Positions 45,626 through 55,537 of a stretch of DNA of 64,000 nucleotides are shown piece after piece; the first letter of the stretch is position 1, and every line of letters starts with the position of its first letter. The translations under genes were made by a program, and so were the position numbers. The DNA comes from Candidatus Melainabacteria bacterium (GTDB lineage: Bacteria; Cyanobacteriota; Vampirovibrionia; Gastranaerophilales; Gastranaerophilaceae): NCBI GenBank assembly GCA_003258795.1, contig QHMH01000013.1:15864-79863 (forward strand), in the 5' to 3' direction. The notes under the pieces were generated by a model. It had not been told where the DNA came from. It saw only the letters and a program-made list of their open reading frames with translations, and did not search any database.

Positions 45626-46304
45626 TTAGAATCTCCTGTGCTATGTTTTCATCAATTTGAGTTAAACTATTTGCCTGTGCCACTTTTTCAAAAGCATCAA
45701 TTGTATTTACTATTTGCCTAAAACTTTTTGCTTTGTTATGGATTAAATGTACCGCATCTTTTGTTATCTCAACTTCTGATATTTCTTCTGTAATTTGCTT
45801 AATGTCAGAATATTCAAATTCGGTAAAGTTATAAATTTCTGAAATTCTGTCAAATAAATGTGTATGTTTTTTGAGTTTATGCTTTGCCAATTGCATTCCA
45901 ACCAGAATAATCGGCACTCCTGTTTCATCATGCAAATCCCTTAAAGTCTCGATTGCCCTAAAATCTGCAAGTAAATAGTCAATTTCATCTACTATAATCA
46001 TTTGCGGATTTGTTTTTAAAGCATTTACACATTGTCTGAAAATATCTGCGGTATAAAATCTTGGGATTTCTTCAAGTTCTTTTGCAATTTCTTCCAACAT
46101 CCACTTTGGACTCATTGAATTTGTTGCTCTGACATAAATTGCATCATATTGTATTGAAAGATAAAGTGCAGTCTTTGTTTTGCCTAGTCCTGTGTTTCCG
46201 TAAACCAGACCGATTTTTGAAATATTATCTGGTTTATTTTTTAAATCATGAATAATGTTAACAAACCCTTTTACATTTTTAGTCAGTACGAATTTTGGTT
46301 TCAT
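45618..46304 (-). CDS. MuB/TniB-like AAA ATPase (transposition target factor)
   Basis: The 228-residue protein has Walker A GNTGLGKT (residues 36-43), Walker B 'MIIVDEIDYL' (about 102-111) and an arginine-bearing helix after 'RISEIYNFTEF'. MuB and TniB bind target DNA, activate the transposase and give target immunity. I start at the ATG at 46304 (AAGGAG ten bases upstream); an extension to 46373 would overlap the transposase gene further. It overlaps that gene by 26 bp. Confidence 0.88.
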   Translation of the reverse strand: MKPKFVLTKNVKGFVNIIHDLKNKPDNISKIGLVYGNTGLGKTKTALYLSIQYDAIYVRATNSMSPKWMLEEIAKELEEIPRFYTADIFRQCVNALKTNPQMIIVDEIDYLLADFRAIETLRDLHDETGVPIILVGMQLAKHKLKKHTHLFDRISEIYNFTEFEYSDIKQITEEISEVEITKDAVHLIHNKAKSFRQIVNTIDAFEKVAQANSLTQIDENIAQEILNG

Positions 46305-48336
46305 ATTCTTTAAACTCCTTTGATTCTTTATATGCCGTAAGCCAAACTCTATCCTCGTTACAAGTGCAGCCATATTCCATCAAGTATTCATATCTTTCCC
46401 TGCTTGTTTTGAATAGCGGTTTTACAGCAGGGTTATATTTTTCCGCTTTTTCTTTCTTGTTTTCTATCTTTGGAACAATTTGTAGGGGTAAAATCTCTTC
46501 CTCTTTTTCTATCTCACATTCTAGAATTTCCAAATCTTCAACATTCAAAAACTCTTTACAAGCTTTTATTGTCTTGTTTTTAAGCTGCTTTTGTTTCTGG
46601 ATTTTCTGCTTGTAATCTTCTATATCCTTAACTTCGCCTGTGTAATGAGCAAGCGGATGAGTTAGTGTAATTCTATCTGCTCTGCATAGAAACTTACCGG
46701 ATACTGTATAGACATTGATATAACTCAAATCAAACAGGCTGTATTTTATTATTACTTTCTGCCTCAAACCATATAGTGCATCGTTATAATAATCCGATTT
46801 CAAAAACCTTATTCCCTGACTTGTTATAGTTTTGACTTCTTGCGCCAGCATTAAATCATCCAATTCTCTTGGATTAATTTCTTGTTGCTTGGGGGCTCGC
46901 GTTAAACGGCATTGCGAGTCTTGCTCGCCGCAAGACTCTTCAGCCTCTGCTCGCCTCCGCTTTTCAATGCTATCAAGCATTTCCTGAATCGTTTTTGATT
47001 TATCGTTTGGACAAGTGAGAGAATTTTTATACTCAAGCCAACTGTTTATCATTTGGATTGTTTGTTGAATTGTGGGAATGAATCCCTGATGCATTTCATT
47101 ATGGAATTTTTCGTTTCTTCTTAATCTTGCTGGCTTGTTTTCTATACTTGTTCCGATATAACTCGGCAACAGTTTTTCAAAACTTTCCTGCATTTCTAAG
47201 AAAAATCGTTCAATTACTTTTGCTCTGGCATTATACGGATTTGCGAAAACTGTTGTTATGCCAAGTTTTTCATAAATTCCTTTTAATCCTATCTCATCAA
47301 ATTTTGCACTGCCGACAAAATATTTACCCCTAAAAGCTCTGCCGTTATCTAAATACACAAATTTTGGAATTTTTCCTAAATTTAAAATAGCATTCCTTAA
47401 AGCCGAGGCAATATTCTGCGTATTTTCTTCAATCATTATTTCGTATCCCACTAGTGCTGTTGATTTCCAATCTAAAAATCCGATTAATGTTGCCCGACAG
47501 GGTTTTCCTGTAAACGGATTTATTACCTGAAAATTTAATCTTTTCCCATCAGCAACTAAAACATCTCCGACTTCAATTTTCGAGATATCTCTTTTGATAT
47601 GAGGAATAACATCTTCTTTTAATGCTTTTTCGCCGTCACGTAAAAGTGTCCACTTGTCAAAATAATTTGCTTTATACCAGTTTGCAAATCTTCTGAATGT
47701 CGGTGGTGCAGGGATAGACTCTGCCCTCTGAGTTTTTAGAACATACTGGGTTAAAGATATAGCTTTTCCGATACTAAATTTATTCGGATGCAGGAGCAAT
47801 TTCAAAAATATTTGTTTTTCATGTTCCGTTAAGCAGGTTCTTGAATAATCTTCATAATGATAATTCGGGATAAGTAGTTCATAATTATTGCTATTTCCTA
47901 AAATTCGTTTCCATCTTTGCAAAGTTCCTATTGAGACATTTCCAAGTTTTGCATAAATCTCCGGATACAAAACCTGTGCATTGTATGCGCCTAAAAAATC
48001 ATTATCAAACTGTGTTTTATTCTGCTGATTTTTACGTTCATTTTTCCATATATTTAATAAATCCAACCGAGCTAGTGCAATTATTTTCGCTTTATCGGGT
48101 TTATGAAAATCATTTGGTGCAGGGAGTTGTTTAATATTATAAGTCGGAATAATTTTTGAATAATACTTTTCCTGAAGTTCAGGTTCAATACTTGATAACA
48201 AAATCTCAAAACTTCTTCCGCCTTTGACTGTAATATCTCGTGTGATATATTTCTTCAAAGAAAGCCTTATTGCTCGTGTACTTACACCTTTGAGTTCCGC
48301 TAATTCTTTAATTGTAATATATTTTTCATTATCCAT
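46279..48336 (-). CDS. MuA/TniA-like DDE transposase
   Basis: The 685-residue protein has an N-terminal Mu-type HTH ('ITIKELAELKGVSTRAIRLSLKKY', about 7-30), a second DNA-binding region, then an rve-type RNase H domain with catalytic residues Asp263 ('VLVADGKRLNF'), Asp330 ('KFVYLDNGRAFRG') and Glu376 ('ARAKVIERFFLEM'), followed by a Mu C-terminal beta barrel. It should nick and join element ends to target DNA, producing the observed 5-bp duplication. It leads the muA-muB-recombinase-like operon and faces a divergent HTH gene across a 163-bp control region. Confidence 0.92.
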   Translation of the reverse strand: MDNEKYITIKELAELKGVSTRAIRLSLKKYITRDITVKGGRSFEILLSSIEPELQEKYYSKIIPTYNIKQLPAPNDFHKPDKAKIIALARLDLLNIWKNERKNQQNKTQFDNDFLGAYNAQVLYPEIYAKLGNVSIGTLQRWKRILGNSNNYELLIPNYHYEDYSRTCLTEHEKQIFLKLLLHPNKFSIGKAISLTQYVLKTQRAESIPAPPTFRRFANWYKANYFDKWTLLRDGEKALKEDVIPHIKRDISKIEVGDVLVADGKRLNFQVINPFTGKPCRATLIGFLDWKSTALVGYEIMIEENTQNIASALRNAILNLGKIPKFVYLDNGRAFRGKYFVGSAKFDEIGLKGIYEKLGITTVFANPYNARAKVIERFFLEMQESFEKLLPSYIGTSIENKPARLRRNEKFHNEMHQGFIPTIQQTIQMINSWLEYKNSLTCPNDKSKTIQEMLDSIEKRRRAEAEESCGEQDSQCRLTRAPKQQEINPRELDDLMLAQEVKTITSQGIRFLKSDYYNDALYGLRQKVIIKYSLFDLSYINVYTVSGKFLCRADRITLTHPLAHYTGEVKDIEDYKQKIQKQKQLKNKTIKACKEFLNVEDLEILECEIEKEEEILPLQIVPKIENKKEKAEKYNPAVKPLFKTSRERYEYLMEYGCTCNEDRVWLTAYKESKEFKEYETKIRTD

Positions 48337-48499
48337 ACCACCATTAATGACTCTGAACTCGGAAGATTGGAACTGTTTCCGACTAGTTTTGTATCATTTG
48401 GACACATAGTTGGAAGCGAATAAGAACTTGATGTTTCTTTAAAACGAGTTAAAATGTGTGTACCCTAACACTTACCCCAATTAATTTTAAGGAGTTTTT
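48337..48499. promoter_or_regulatory. Divergent control region between transposase and HTH regulator genes
   Basis: The region holds an inverted repeat TCGGAA-N12-TTCCGA (48359-48382), a TTCCGACTA copy shared with the right end, TGTCCAAATGATAC in reverse (48391-48404), and TTGATG (48428-48433) with a TAAAAT -10 (48450-48455) driving the HTH gene. The TGTCCAAATGATAC and ACTTGATGTTTCT blocks recur at 62971-63015. In phage Mu the matching position holds the operator and internal activation sequence bound by repressor and MuA. Confidence 0.6.
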
Positions 48500-48775
48500 A
48501 TGCGTAAAGAATTAAGAAAACAAATAGAATTACTTGAACAAAAAATGTCCAAGAGCCCAAATAGTATGAAAGATGGCGGAAGTCATTTTTTGTATCGTAG
48601 AGAAAGAATGATACGTTTTAAAATGCTGCAGAAAAATATGCCGCAAAAAATGCTTGCTAAAAGATTGAACCTAACCGAAAGCTATATATCTAAACTTATC
48701 ACCGGCCAACGGTACAACCAAGATTTTGAAAGGTATATTATTCATATTTTAGATGTTAATTATTGTTGTTTATAA
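48500..48775 (+). CDS. Small HTH (Xre-like) regulator of the transposon
   Basis: The 91-residue protein has a helix-turn-helix in 'MPQKMLAKRLNLTESYISKLITGQRYNQDFERYII', preceded by a charged N-terminal coil. It is transcribed away from the transposase and is preceded by AAGGAG. By analogy with Mu c/Ner-type genes it is probably the repressor or regulator of transposase expression and binds the adjacent repeats. Confidence 0.7.
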   Translation: MRKELRKQIELLEQKMSKSPNSMKDGGSHFLYRRERMIRFKMLQKNMPQKMLAKRLNLTESYISKLITGQRYNQDFERYIIHILDVNYCCL

Positions 48776-48783
48776 ATTTAAAG

Positions 48784-51195
48784 TTATTTATTGAAGCCAC
48801 AACACTTTTTATATTTTTTCCCACTACCACAAGGACATCTATCATTTCTGCCAATTTTTTTTAAGTTGTTATCCATAATATAATTCTCTATACGTTTTTC
48901 TTTAATTAACTCAGAAAATTTATAAATTTCTATAATTTGTGTTTTTGAGAGATTTTCAATGTCATATTCTAAAAAATCTAAATCATATAATTTATTGTTA
49001 ATGTCATAATATGCCTTTATAAGAATTGTATGTGGTTCATTCATAATTAACATGTTTGAATATATGTATATATCAATTTCGTTTATATTGTTATATGACA
49101 TATTTTGTTGTAAACAAATAAAAGCAAAAATACTTGTTTGTATAGGGGTAATATTTTTTGTATTATATTGCCTTTTCAAACAATATTCGATTTTTTGATC
49201 AAAATCTATTCTTTGATTACCATCTAAGTCTAATATTTTTCCAATAGATTTCCTTCTTAATTTTTTATTTGACTTATTTGCACAATTTATAATTTCTTGT
49301 ATTCGTACCGGAATATTTTGATTTGGCTTTTCAGAATGCAATATTCTATCAGGACTTATTCTTTGATAATAATTATCAATTTGCTCTGAAAATGAGCTAA
49401 TCGATATTTTGGTATTTTCTTGTGCTATCAAATAACTATAATCATTTTTTTCAAAATATAATCCTAAATGATCCATTTCATTTTGATAATCTGAATCTGT
49501 TTTTAATATCCCAACTCTATTGGAAAGAAAATGAAAAAACTGTGTTGGATTATTTTCAAAAAGATCTGAAAAAACTAACAAATCATCAATAGATAATGAC
49601 CATACCGGATATTTAGGAAGTTGAAAACCTAATGACTTCAAAAGGTGGCTTTTAGCAGTAAAATTTGTAAAATCATCCAAAGATACTGAACAAATAGTTA
49701 TATCATTATAATCACTATGCTTTAATGTTTTTAATTTATTTTTATCTTTATCATATATATTTATAGTTTTATCTTTAAAAAAAGTTTCTAAAAATTTTTC
49801 ACCTTGTTTGACAGGTTTTGACAACAACTCATTTATTGATTTTTTAAATGCAGTAAAATCATAAGTTGGAGATATCGGAGAAAAAGCACCTGCTTTTACT
49901 TCAATTACAAGAAGTTGGTCATCATAAATAATTAAAATATCATTTTCACGCCAATCCTTTTTATCTGATTTGTTTATATAACAACGTGTATAAATGTTTT
50001 GAAATATTTCGGCATTAGGTAATATTTTTCCAAATAAATTTAGACAAAATTGTTCAGACGCAATTTTTTGTTTTTCATTCCAACTTTCAAAATAATTAGG
50101 ATTATTATAGAGTATAATTCTCTTAACTATTCGATATAAATTGTCAAATAAAACATGTTGATCAAAACAATAGTATTTTCTATCAATTTTTATAAACGGT
50201 CTTATTTTTGTAGATAATGTATTTAAAGGTGTGCCAGCATAATCCCCATTCAAAAAATCTTGTTCTTCTCCAATGGCAAAAGACAGCTGATCAAGCAATT
50301 TTACAGGAAAATTAGTAATTTTACCTACATCAAATAAATCAAAGTCAATAAATTTATTATAAAATTCTGTCATCGTATCAACTGCATCTTGAGGAACATT
50401 TTCATTGTCTATGTCTGGATATTTATCCATAATTTTATGAGCATTATTAAATACATGTCCTAATTCAAAAATAATAGATTGTCCTATTTTATCTATTCCA
50501 TCAATAAAATTCTGAATTGTTATGCCAAAAGTTTTTTCAAAAATATCATTATGTATAGATAATAATTGCTCCAAATAATATTTTTCAAAATAATAATAGC
50601 GTTTACCTGTTATATTCGTCCATATTTGTTGGGCTTGTACATATAATTTTTCTTCTTCGTCGTCTAAATCTTTATCGATTTTACTATTGCGAGCATGATG
50701 TGCTATATGGAAATCTAAATTTATTATTTCATACAATATTGATACTTTACTATAAAGCTGTTCCCAATTTTGTTCATTAAAATCCGAGATTTCTAGTAAA
50801 TCTTGTTCTTTAAGTGTGCTATCAGACATTAACATGCTTTGTATATAACTTGTCATTTTCAATATCATATTGTCTTCATGAGTAAAATGATTTGGCGAAG
50901 ATATTTTTTCGTTAATACTATGTATAAGTACTAATCCTGCTTTCATATAACAGCATTGCAATAATCGTAATGGATGAAATGTTCCAATAAGTATTCTAAT
51001 ATCATTCACTAAATTTTTAATATTTTCTATAATATTAGGATACTGTTCTGCATAAAGCTTCATTAATAATTCGTGCTGTTGAGAAGTTTTATGAGGAATC
51101 CATTTTACAACATTACCAAAACGAGCAAGAGTAGCAAATCCTAAATTTGTTACTTCATCTGGTTTTATTTTTTTACCTTTGCTTTTTCTACTCAT
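48784..51195 (-). CDS. Large PD-(D/E)xK nuclease-like protein with C-terminal SEC-C motif
   Basis: The 803-residue protein has a long helical N-terminal region, a nuclease-like core around residues 400-440 with Asp419 and Glu432-Val-Lys434 ('ENDILIIYDDQLLVIEVKAG'), and a metal-binding SEC-C tail RNDRCPCGSGKKYKKCCG. Nuclease plus SEC-C proteins are frequent in defence islands and plasmids, but I do not recognise a named system. It lies 35 bp downstream of hsdR and may be co-transcribed with the type I operon. Activity is inferred from the motif. Confidence 0.65.
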   Translation of the reverse strand: MSRKSKGKKIKPDEVTNLGFATLARFGNVVKWIPHKTSQQHELLMKLYAEQYPNIIENIKNLVNDIRILIGTFHPLRLLQCCYMKAGLVLIHSINEKISSPNHFTHEDNMILKMTSYIQSMLMSDSTLKEQDLLEISDFNEQNWEQLYSKVSILYEIINLDFHIAHHARNSKIDKDLDDEEEKLYVQAQQIWTNITGKRYYYFEKYYLEQLLSIHNDIFEKTFGITIQNFIDGIDKIGQSIIFELGHVFNNAHKIMDKYPDIDNENVPQDAVDTMTEFYNKFIDFDLFDVGKITNFPVKLLDQLSFAIGEEQDFLNGDYAGTPLNTLSTKIRPFIKIDRKYYCFDQHVLFDNLYRIVKRIILYNNPNYFESWNEKQKIASEQFCLNLFGKILPNAEIFQNIYTRCYINKSDKKDWRENDILIIYDDQLLVIEVKAGAFSPISPTYDFTAFKKSINELLSKPVKQGEKFLETFFKDKTINIYDKDKNKLKTLKHSDYNDITICSVSLDDFTNFTAKSHLLKSLGFQLPKYPVWSLSIDDLLVFSDLFENNPTQFFHFLSNRVGILKTDSDYQNEMDHLGLYFEKNDYSYLIAQENTKISISSFSEQIDNYYQRISPDRILHSEKPNQNIPVRIQEIINCANKSNKKLRRKSIGKILDLDGNQRIDFDQKIEYCLKRQYNTKNITPIQTSIFAFICLQQNMSYNNINEIDIYIYSNMLIMNEPHTILIKAYYDINNKLYDLDFLEYDIENLSKTQIIEIYKFSELIKEKRIENYIMDNNLKKIGRNDRCPCGSGKKYKKCCGFNK

Positions 51196-51230
51196 AAATT
51201 ATTTATGTTGCGATAGTTTTAAATTTATAA

Positions 51231-54200
51231 TTATTTATACAATCTTGCGTTTTTATTAATCTCATTAATCAAATAAATAATATTGTCTGCATCTTTTGGA
51301 GCAAAAACTCCGTCTAAGCCTTCGGTATTGATGAAAGTGAAAGGTTGTTCAAACAATTTTCCGGTATCCATTGTTCCATTACATTTAATATAATCAATGA
51401 TAGTTTCAACAAATCTGATTTGATTAGAATTAAATTTGTTATTGTCCAAATATTCACTAAATACTTTCTCTATTTCCGTTCTTTCAACACCAATAATTGA
51501 ACGAATAAATTCGCCTAAGTCCTTACCGTCTTGAATTGTTTGCAATTGTTCACGAGAACCTATGTCAGAATTTTCAAACAATATTTTTTCTAATTGTTCA
51601 ATATCAAGTTCCGTCAAAGGCTTATTAAATTTAAGTTTATTTATGCAGATATCATTAACATGCGCTTGTAAAAATGCTTCAACTTTCTTTTTATATTGCG
51701 CTACATCAACACCACTTATGGTATTAACCGATGCCGTTCCCGGTATTGGTTCAAGTTCATCCTCAAAGTCGCTATAAATAATATCTTTTTGTGCATAATC
51801 TATAAGATTTACAAGATCCCTTAATTTTATGCGAACTTCTTCAAGAGTAGAAACTGTAACATTTGCCCAAAATTCATCAGTCAAAATGCTTTGGATTAAT
51901 TCTAAATTCTGTTTTACAAGTGGGATTGATGATTTTTCTTCTAATCTGAAAGCAATTTCTTTGATATTCTTTTGATATTTTTCAAATTTAACCATATCAC
52001 GTGCATAGTATGATAGTTGCGTATTTAATATCATCAAATCAAAGCGTTTTGCATACTCATCTTCTTCCGATAAAGTTGTTGGCAAATGCGACACTCTATC
52101 TTTTATTGTAATAAAATCCATATCGTCAAGATTATTCCATTTTTCACGGTCAGAAAACTCATCAACTGCTCGCAAATGCCGTCTTACAATGAAATTATCT
52201 CTGTTCATTGTTTTAACGGTATTATGCAAATCATCCTTAATTTTGTTTGATAAAAGTTTTAAAACTTCATCATCGTCTTTAATTTTTTCTGCAAGTTCCA
52301 GTTTTTTAAGGAATATTTTTTGACCTAAAGACATTTGGTTTGAAGATTTTGCACCTTCAGGATTAATTGAGAAATATTCAAAGTTTCCGCAAGCATCAAA
52401 AATAAAGAATTTCTTCTTGTCATCCTTCGGCCCGAATAATTCAGGACAAAGTCTTGTTCCCCTACCTATCATTTGATGGAATTTAGTGCGAGAACGGACT
52501 ACTTTAAAGAATACCAAGTTCACAATTTCCGGAACATCAATACCGGTATCAAGTTTATCAACAGAAATTGCAATAACCGGATCTTCTTCTTTTGTTGCGA
52601 ATTTATCAATCAAATTTTGAGAATATTGTGTTTTATGTGTAATTACTCGGGCAAATTTTCCGTTGTATTCTTTATAATTTGCATCAAATCTTTCAGCTAT
52701 AAATTGTGCATGATTTTCGTTTGCCGCAAAAATAATGGTTTTACCAAGTTTATCGCCACCATTAACTTTTATACCGTTTTCCATTAAACATTCAAGTATT
52801 TTATCAACAGTATCCGTATTAAATAGAAATTTGTTTAATTCTTCTTTGTTTATAAAATCCGGTAAAATACCGTTTTCTTCATCATAAAACAATGTTTCGT
52901 ATTCTTCTTTTTCTTCTGCTGAAAGTTCATTATACTTTATACCTTCTCTTAAAAATTTTGTAGCACAATCAAATTGCTCATAAGGTACTAAATATCCCTG
53001 TTCAACAGCTTCATCATAATCATAATAATCAGTCGGAACGCCATCTTCAAGCTCAAAAACTTTATAAGTGTTTTTATCGACTTCATCTCTTGGCGTTGCA
53101 GTTAAACCAAGCAACAAACCATCAAAATAATTAAATATTTCTCCGAATTTTTTGTAAATACTTCTGTGTGCTTCGTCTATTATAATCAAGTCAAAATGAC
53201 CAACTGAAAACAATTTTTCATTTGCCTTTTTAGCATCAATCAGATTCATCATAGTGTGGTAGGTGGAAACAACAACTCTGTGTCCTGTCCCATCTGCACC
53301 TGCTTTTGTAATATCAACAGGGTTCAAATCCGGCAGGTATTTTGCAAATGTTCTTTGGGCTTGTGTAACAAGCGGGGTTCTATCAGCTAAAAACAGAACT
53401 CTTTTTACCCAATTATAACGAGTTAAAATATCAACAATAGATATTGCTACACGAGTTTTACCTGTTCCCGTTGCCATAACGAGTAGGGATTTTCTGCTCT
53501 TTTTAGCATAATTTTCACAAACACTTTTAATAACTCTTTCTTGATATGGTCTACCTGATATTTCCTTGTTAATATCTATATCGACCAAGTCTTTTCTAAT
53601 TTCTCTCCGAATAATTAATTTTTCTAAATCTTCTTTTGAATAAAATCCTGCAATTTCTCTTGGCGGATAATTCAAATCATCCCAGATAAAATGTTCATAC
53701 CCGTTTGTATAGAAGATTATGGGTCTTTGTCCGAATTTCTTCTCCAAGCAATTTGCATAAAGTTCAGCTTGCTCTCTACCAATTTTTGCATCTTTCATCG
53801 TGCGTTTTGCTTCAACCAAACCAAGCGGTTTGCCGTCATCACCCCAAAGAACATAATCAACATACCCAAGCCCTGTCGGATTTGGCATTCCTTGAACTTC
53901 ATATTCTGTTGCATTAGACGCTGAAACATCCCAACCGACTTCCTTTAACAAAACATCAATAAAGTATTTTCTTGTTTGAGCTTCATTGTAATCATAATCA
54001 AGCGGTTTGGCTTTATTTTGAGCTTTAATTTGCTTAATTTGTTCAAGAAGTTCGGCATTTTCTTTTTCTAAATCTTCACGGGTTATATTGATAGCATTTT
54101 GCTCTTCAATAATCTTTTTTAGGCGTTCAATTTCTTCCTGTTCTTTGGTTTTTGTCGGAACTTTGGAAATATCAAACTTTAAACCATGAACAGGCTCATC

Positions 54201-54575
54201 TTTAGAATATGTTAGATATAACCAATAAAGGAAGTGAAAAAGTTCAAATGTCGTTTGCAGGGCATCTTTGTCATTTATTCTTTGCGGATTATGTGCTGCA
54301 GTATTTCCGTTAATCCTAATTAAATTAACCTTTTGGAATAAAGGCGGAACAATAACATTTTTAAATGATTGTTCATGAACTAATGAATTTAAGGTGCAAT
54401 CATAGGGTTCAACTAAATCGATATCATTTTTGTACATCCACTTTACAGCAGATTCCAAAGCGTTACGGCATAATATACAAGTATAAACCGGCTTTGAATA
54501 CACACATTCTTCAGCTTCGCTTGCCAGCTTGTATATATCTAACCATTCAGTTTTTAAAAAATCAAAATTGCTCAT
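51231..54575 (-). CDS. hsdR: Type I restriction enzyme, R subunit (HsdR, EcoEI-like)
   Basis: The 1114-residue protein begins with a HEPN-like DUF4145 domain (residues about 10-120), followed by a coiled coil, a nuclease domain with Asp240 and Glu255-Ala-Lys257, and a superfamily 2 motor with Walker A ATGTGKT (368-374), DEAH (467-470), 'LTATP' and 'QMIGRGTR'. It translocates and cuts unmodified DNA with HsdM and HsdS. A ribosome site AGG precedes the ATG. The C-terminal region matches EcoEI-type R subunits. It is separated from hsdS by three unrelated genes. Confidence 0.94.
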   Translation of the reverse strand: MSNFDFLKTEWLDIYKLASEAEECVYSKPVYTCILCRNALESAVKWMYKNDIDLVEPYDCTLNSLVHEQSFKNVIVPPLFQKVNLIRINGNTAAHNPQRINDKDALQTTFELFHFLYWLYLTYSKDEPVHGLKFDISKVPTKTKEQEEIERLKKIIEEQNAINITREDLEKENAELLEQIKQIKAQNKAKPLDYDYNEAQTRKYFIDVLLKEVGWDVSASNATEYEVQGMPNPTGLGYVDYVLWGDDGKPLGLVEAKRTMKDAKIGREQAELYANCLEKKFGQRPIIFYTNGYEHFIWDDLNYPPREIAGFYSKEDLEKLIIRREIRKDLVDIDINKEISGRPYQERVIKSVCENYAKKSRKSLLVMATGTGKTRVAISIVDILTRYNWVKRVLFLADRTPLVTQAQRTFAKYLPDLNPVDITKAGADGTGHRVVVSTYHTMMNLIDAKKANEKLFSVGHFDLIIIDEAHRSIYKKFGEIFNYFDGLLLGLTATPRDEVDKNTYKVFELEDGVPTDYYDYDEAVEQGYLVPYEQFDCATKFLREGIKYNELSAEEKEEYETLFYDEENGILPDFINKEELNKFLFNTDTVDKILECLMENGIKVNGGDKLGKTIIFAANENHAQFIAERFDANYKEYNGKFARVITHKTQYSQNLIDKFATKEEDPVIAISVDKLDTGIDVPEIVNLVFFKVVRSRTKFHQMIGRGTRLCPELFGPKDDKKKFFIFDACGNFEYFSINPEGAKSSNQMSLGQKIFLKKLELAEKIKDDDEVLKLLSNKIKDDLHNTVKTMNRDNFIVRRHLRAVDEFSDREKWNNLDDMDFITIKDRVSHLPTTLSEEDEYAKRFDLMILNTQLSYYARDMVKFEKYQKNIKEIAFRLEEKSSIPLVKQNLELIQSILTDEFWANVTVSTLEEVRIKLRDLVNLIDYAQKDIIYSDFEDELEPIPGTASVNTISGVDVAQYKKKVEAFLQAHVNDICINKLKFNKPLTELDIEQLEKILFENSDIGSREQLQTIQDGKDLGEFIRSIIGVERTEIEKVFSEYLDNNKFNSNQIRFVETIIDYIKCNGTMDTGKLFEQPFTFINTEGLDGVFAPKDADNIIYLINEINKNARLYK

Positions 54576-54618
54576 AAATACCTATTTGTCGAAATTATTA
54601 TATCATAAATTTCTTGTT

Positions 54619-55350
54619 TTATTCTTTTACGATAATTCCGGACTGTCTGTATATTAAATTTGCAAAGAATTTTTTCAAAAATTCTCTATTATAAATATTT
54701 TGTTTTACATAATTATTCAAATATTCAATTATTTTCGGAGCTTTTTTAGAATAATCAATAAATTTTTGTATTTGTTCAGCACCTTCTTTTTCATCTTTTG
54801 GTTTCCATTTGTAATGAACAAAATAGTTTCGGGTGTCAAATAAAATTTTTAAATCATTTTTTATATCTTTATCTATTTCAGGTAAATTAAAAAGTGGTAG
54901 GAGAATATCAAGTCTTGCATCATTAGTAAACATTTTAATCAATTTTTCAGTAGCATTATCGTCTAAATTCTTAGTTATTGCTAAACAATTTATTAAATCA
55001 TTAAACCAATGTTCTATATATGTTGCATATAAAACAAGACTTAAAAAATATTCTTCCTCTTCACAATATTTTTTCGCTTCATTCATGAGAGTAGCAAAAA
55101 AATTAAACCTGATTTTTTCTTTAGGGAATTTTTTTCCATAGACCATTTCATCAATAACTCTATTGACATCAAAATCACATAAACAGGTAAGAGGATACTT
55201 TTGACATTCTTCCGATTTTGGCACCATATAATACCATGAGCTATAAACAACACCAGCTAATTTCTCTTTATATTTATTGGGTTCTGTTTTATAAGCTTCT
55301 TTCCATTCGTTTAGTATTTCATCAGAACTTTTCTCTGGTAATTTTGGCAT
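54619..55350 (-). CDS. HEPN-like hypothetical protein in the type I operon
   Basis: I start at 55350 (ATG-Pro-Lys-Leu...), giving 243 residues; the ribosome site is weak. A helical domain contains 'FLSLVLYATYIEHWFNDLI' and 'RNYFVHYKWKPKD', in which R-N-Y-F-V-H fits the Rx4-6H motif of HEPN ribonucleases. HEPN proteins often cut RNA during anti-phage abortive infection. The first 60 residues are Pro- and Trp-containing and unfamiliar. It overlaps nothing and ends 44 bp before hsdR, so it is likely part of the same operon. The HEPN call is by motif only. Confidence 0.5.
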   Translation of the reverse strand: MPKLPEKSSDEILNEWKEAYKTEPNKYKEKLAGVVYSSWYYMVPKSEECQKYPLTCLCDFDVNRVIDEMVYGKKFPKEKIRFNFFATLMNEAKKYCEEEEYFLSLVLYATYIEHWFNDLINCLAITKNLDDNATEKLIKMFTNDARLDILLPLFNLPEIDKDIKNDLKILFDTRNYFVHYKWKPKDEKEGAEQIQKFIDYSKKAPKIIEYLNNYVKQNIYNREFLKKFFANLIYRQSGIIVKE

Positions 55351-55357
55351 ATTAAAA

Positions 55358-55537
55358 TCAGTTGCCTTTCTTCTTATTCCCTGTTGATGGACTTTGTGGT
55401 GGAGTTGGAGGCGGAGTGTTAGTTCCACATTTTTCTGTTATCCACTGCCTATTGTCATTAGCAACCCTTATACGTACCTGACTTTTCTTATTATTGGAAT
55501 TATTATTCCCTGAGTTTGAATTTTGGTTAGTCGTCAT
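55358..55537 (-). CDS. Small Asn/Pro-rich hypothetical protein
   Basis: The 59-residue protein starts at 55537, where a perfect AAGGAGG site lies six bases upstream. It is rich in Asn and Ser at the N-terminus ('NQNSNSGNNNSNNKK'), has a short basic strand ('SQVRIRVANDNRQW') and a Pro tail (PPPTPP). Its start overlaps the end of the upstream membrane-protein gene by 11 bp. I do not recognise it; it could be an antitoxin-like or linker protein. Confidence 0.6.
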   Translation of the reverse strand: MTTNQNSNSGNNNSNNKKSQVRIRVANDNRQWITEKCGTNTPPPTPPQSPSTGNKKKGN

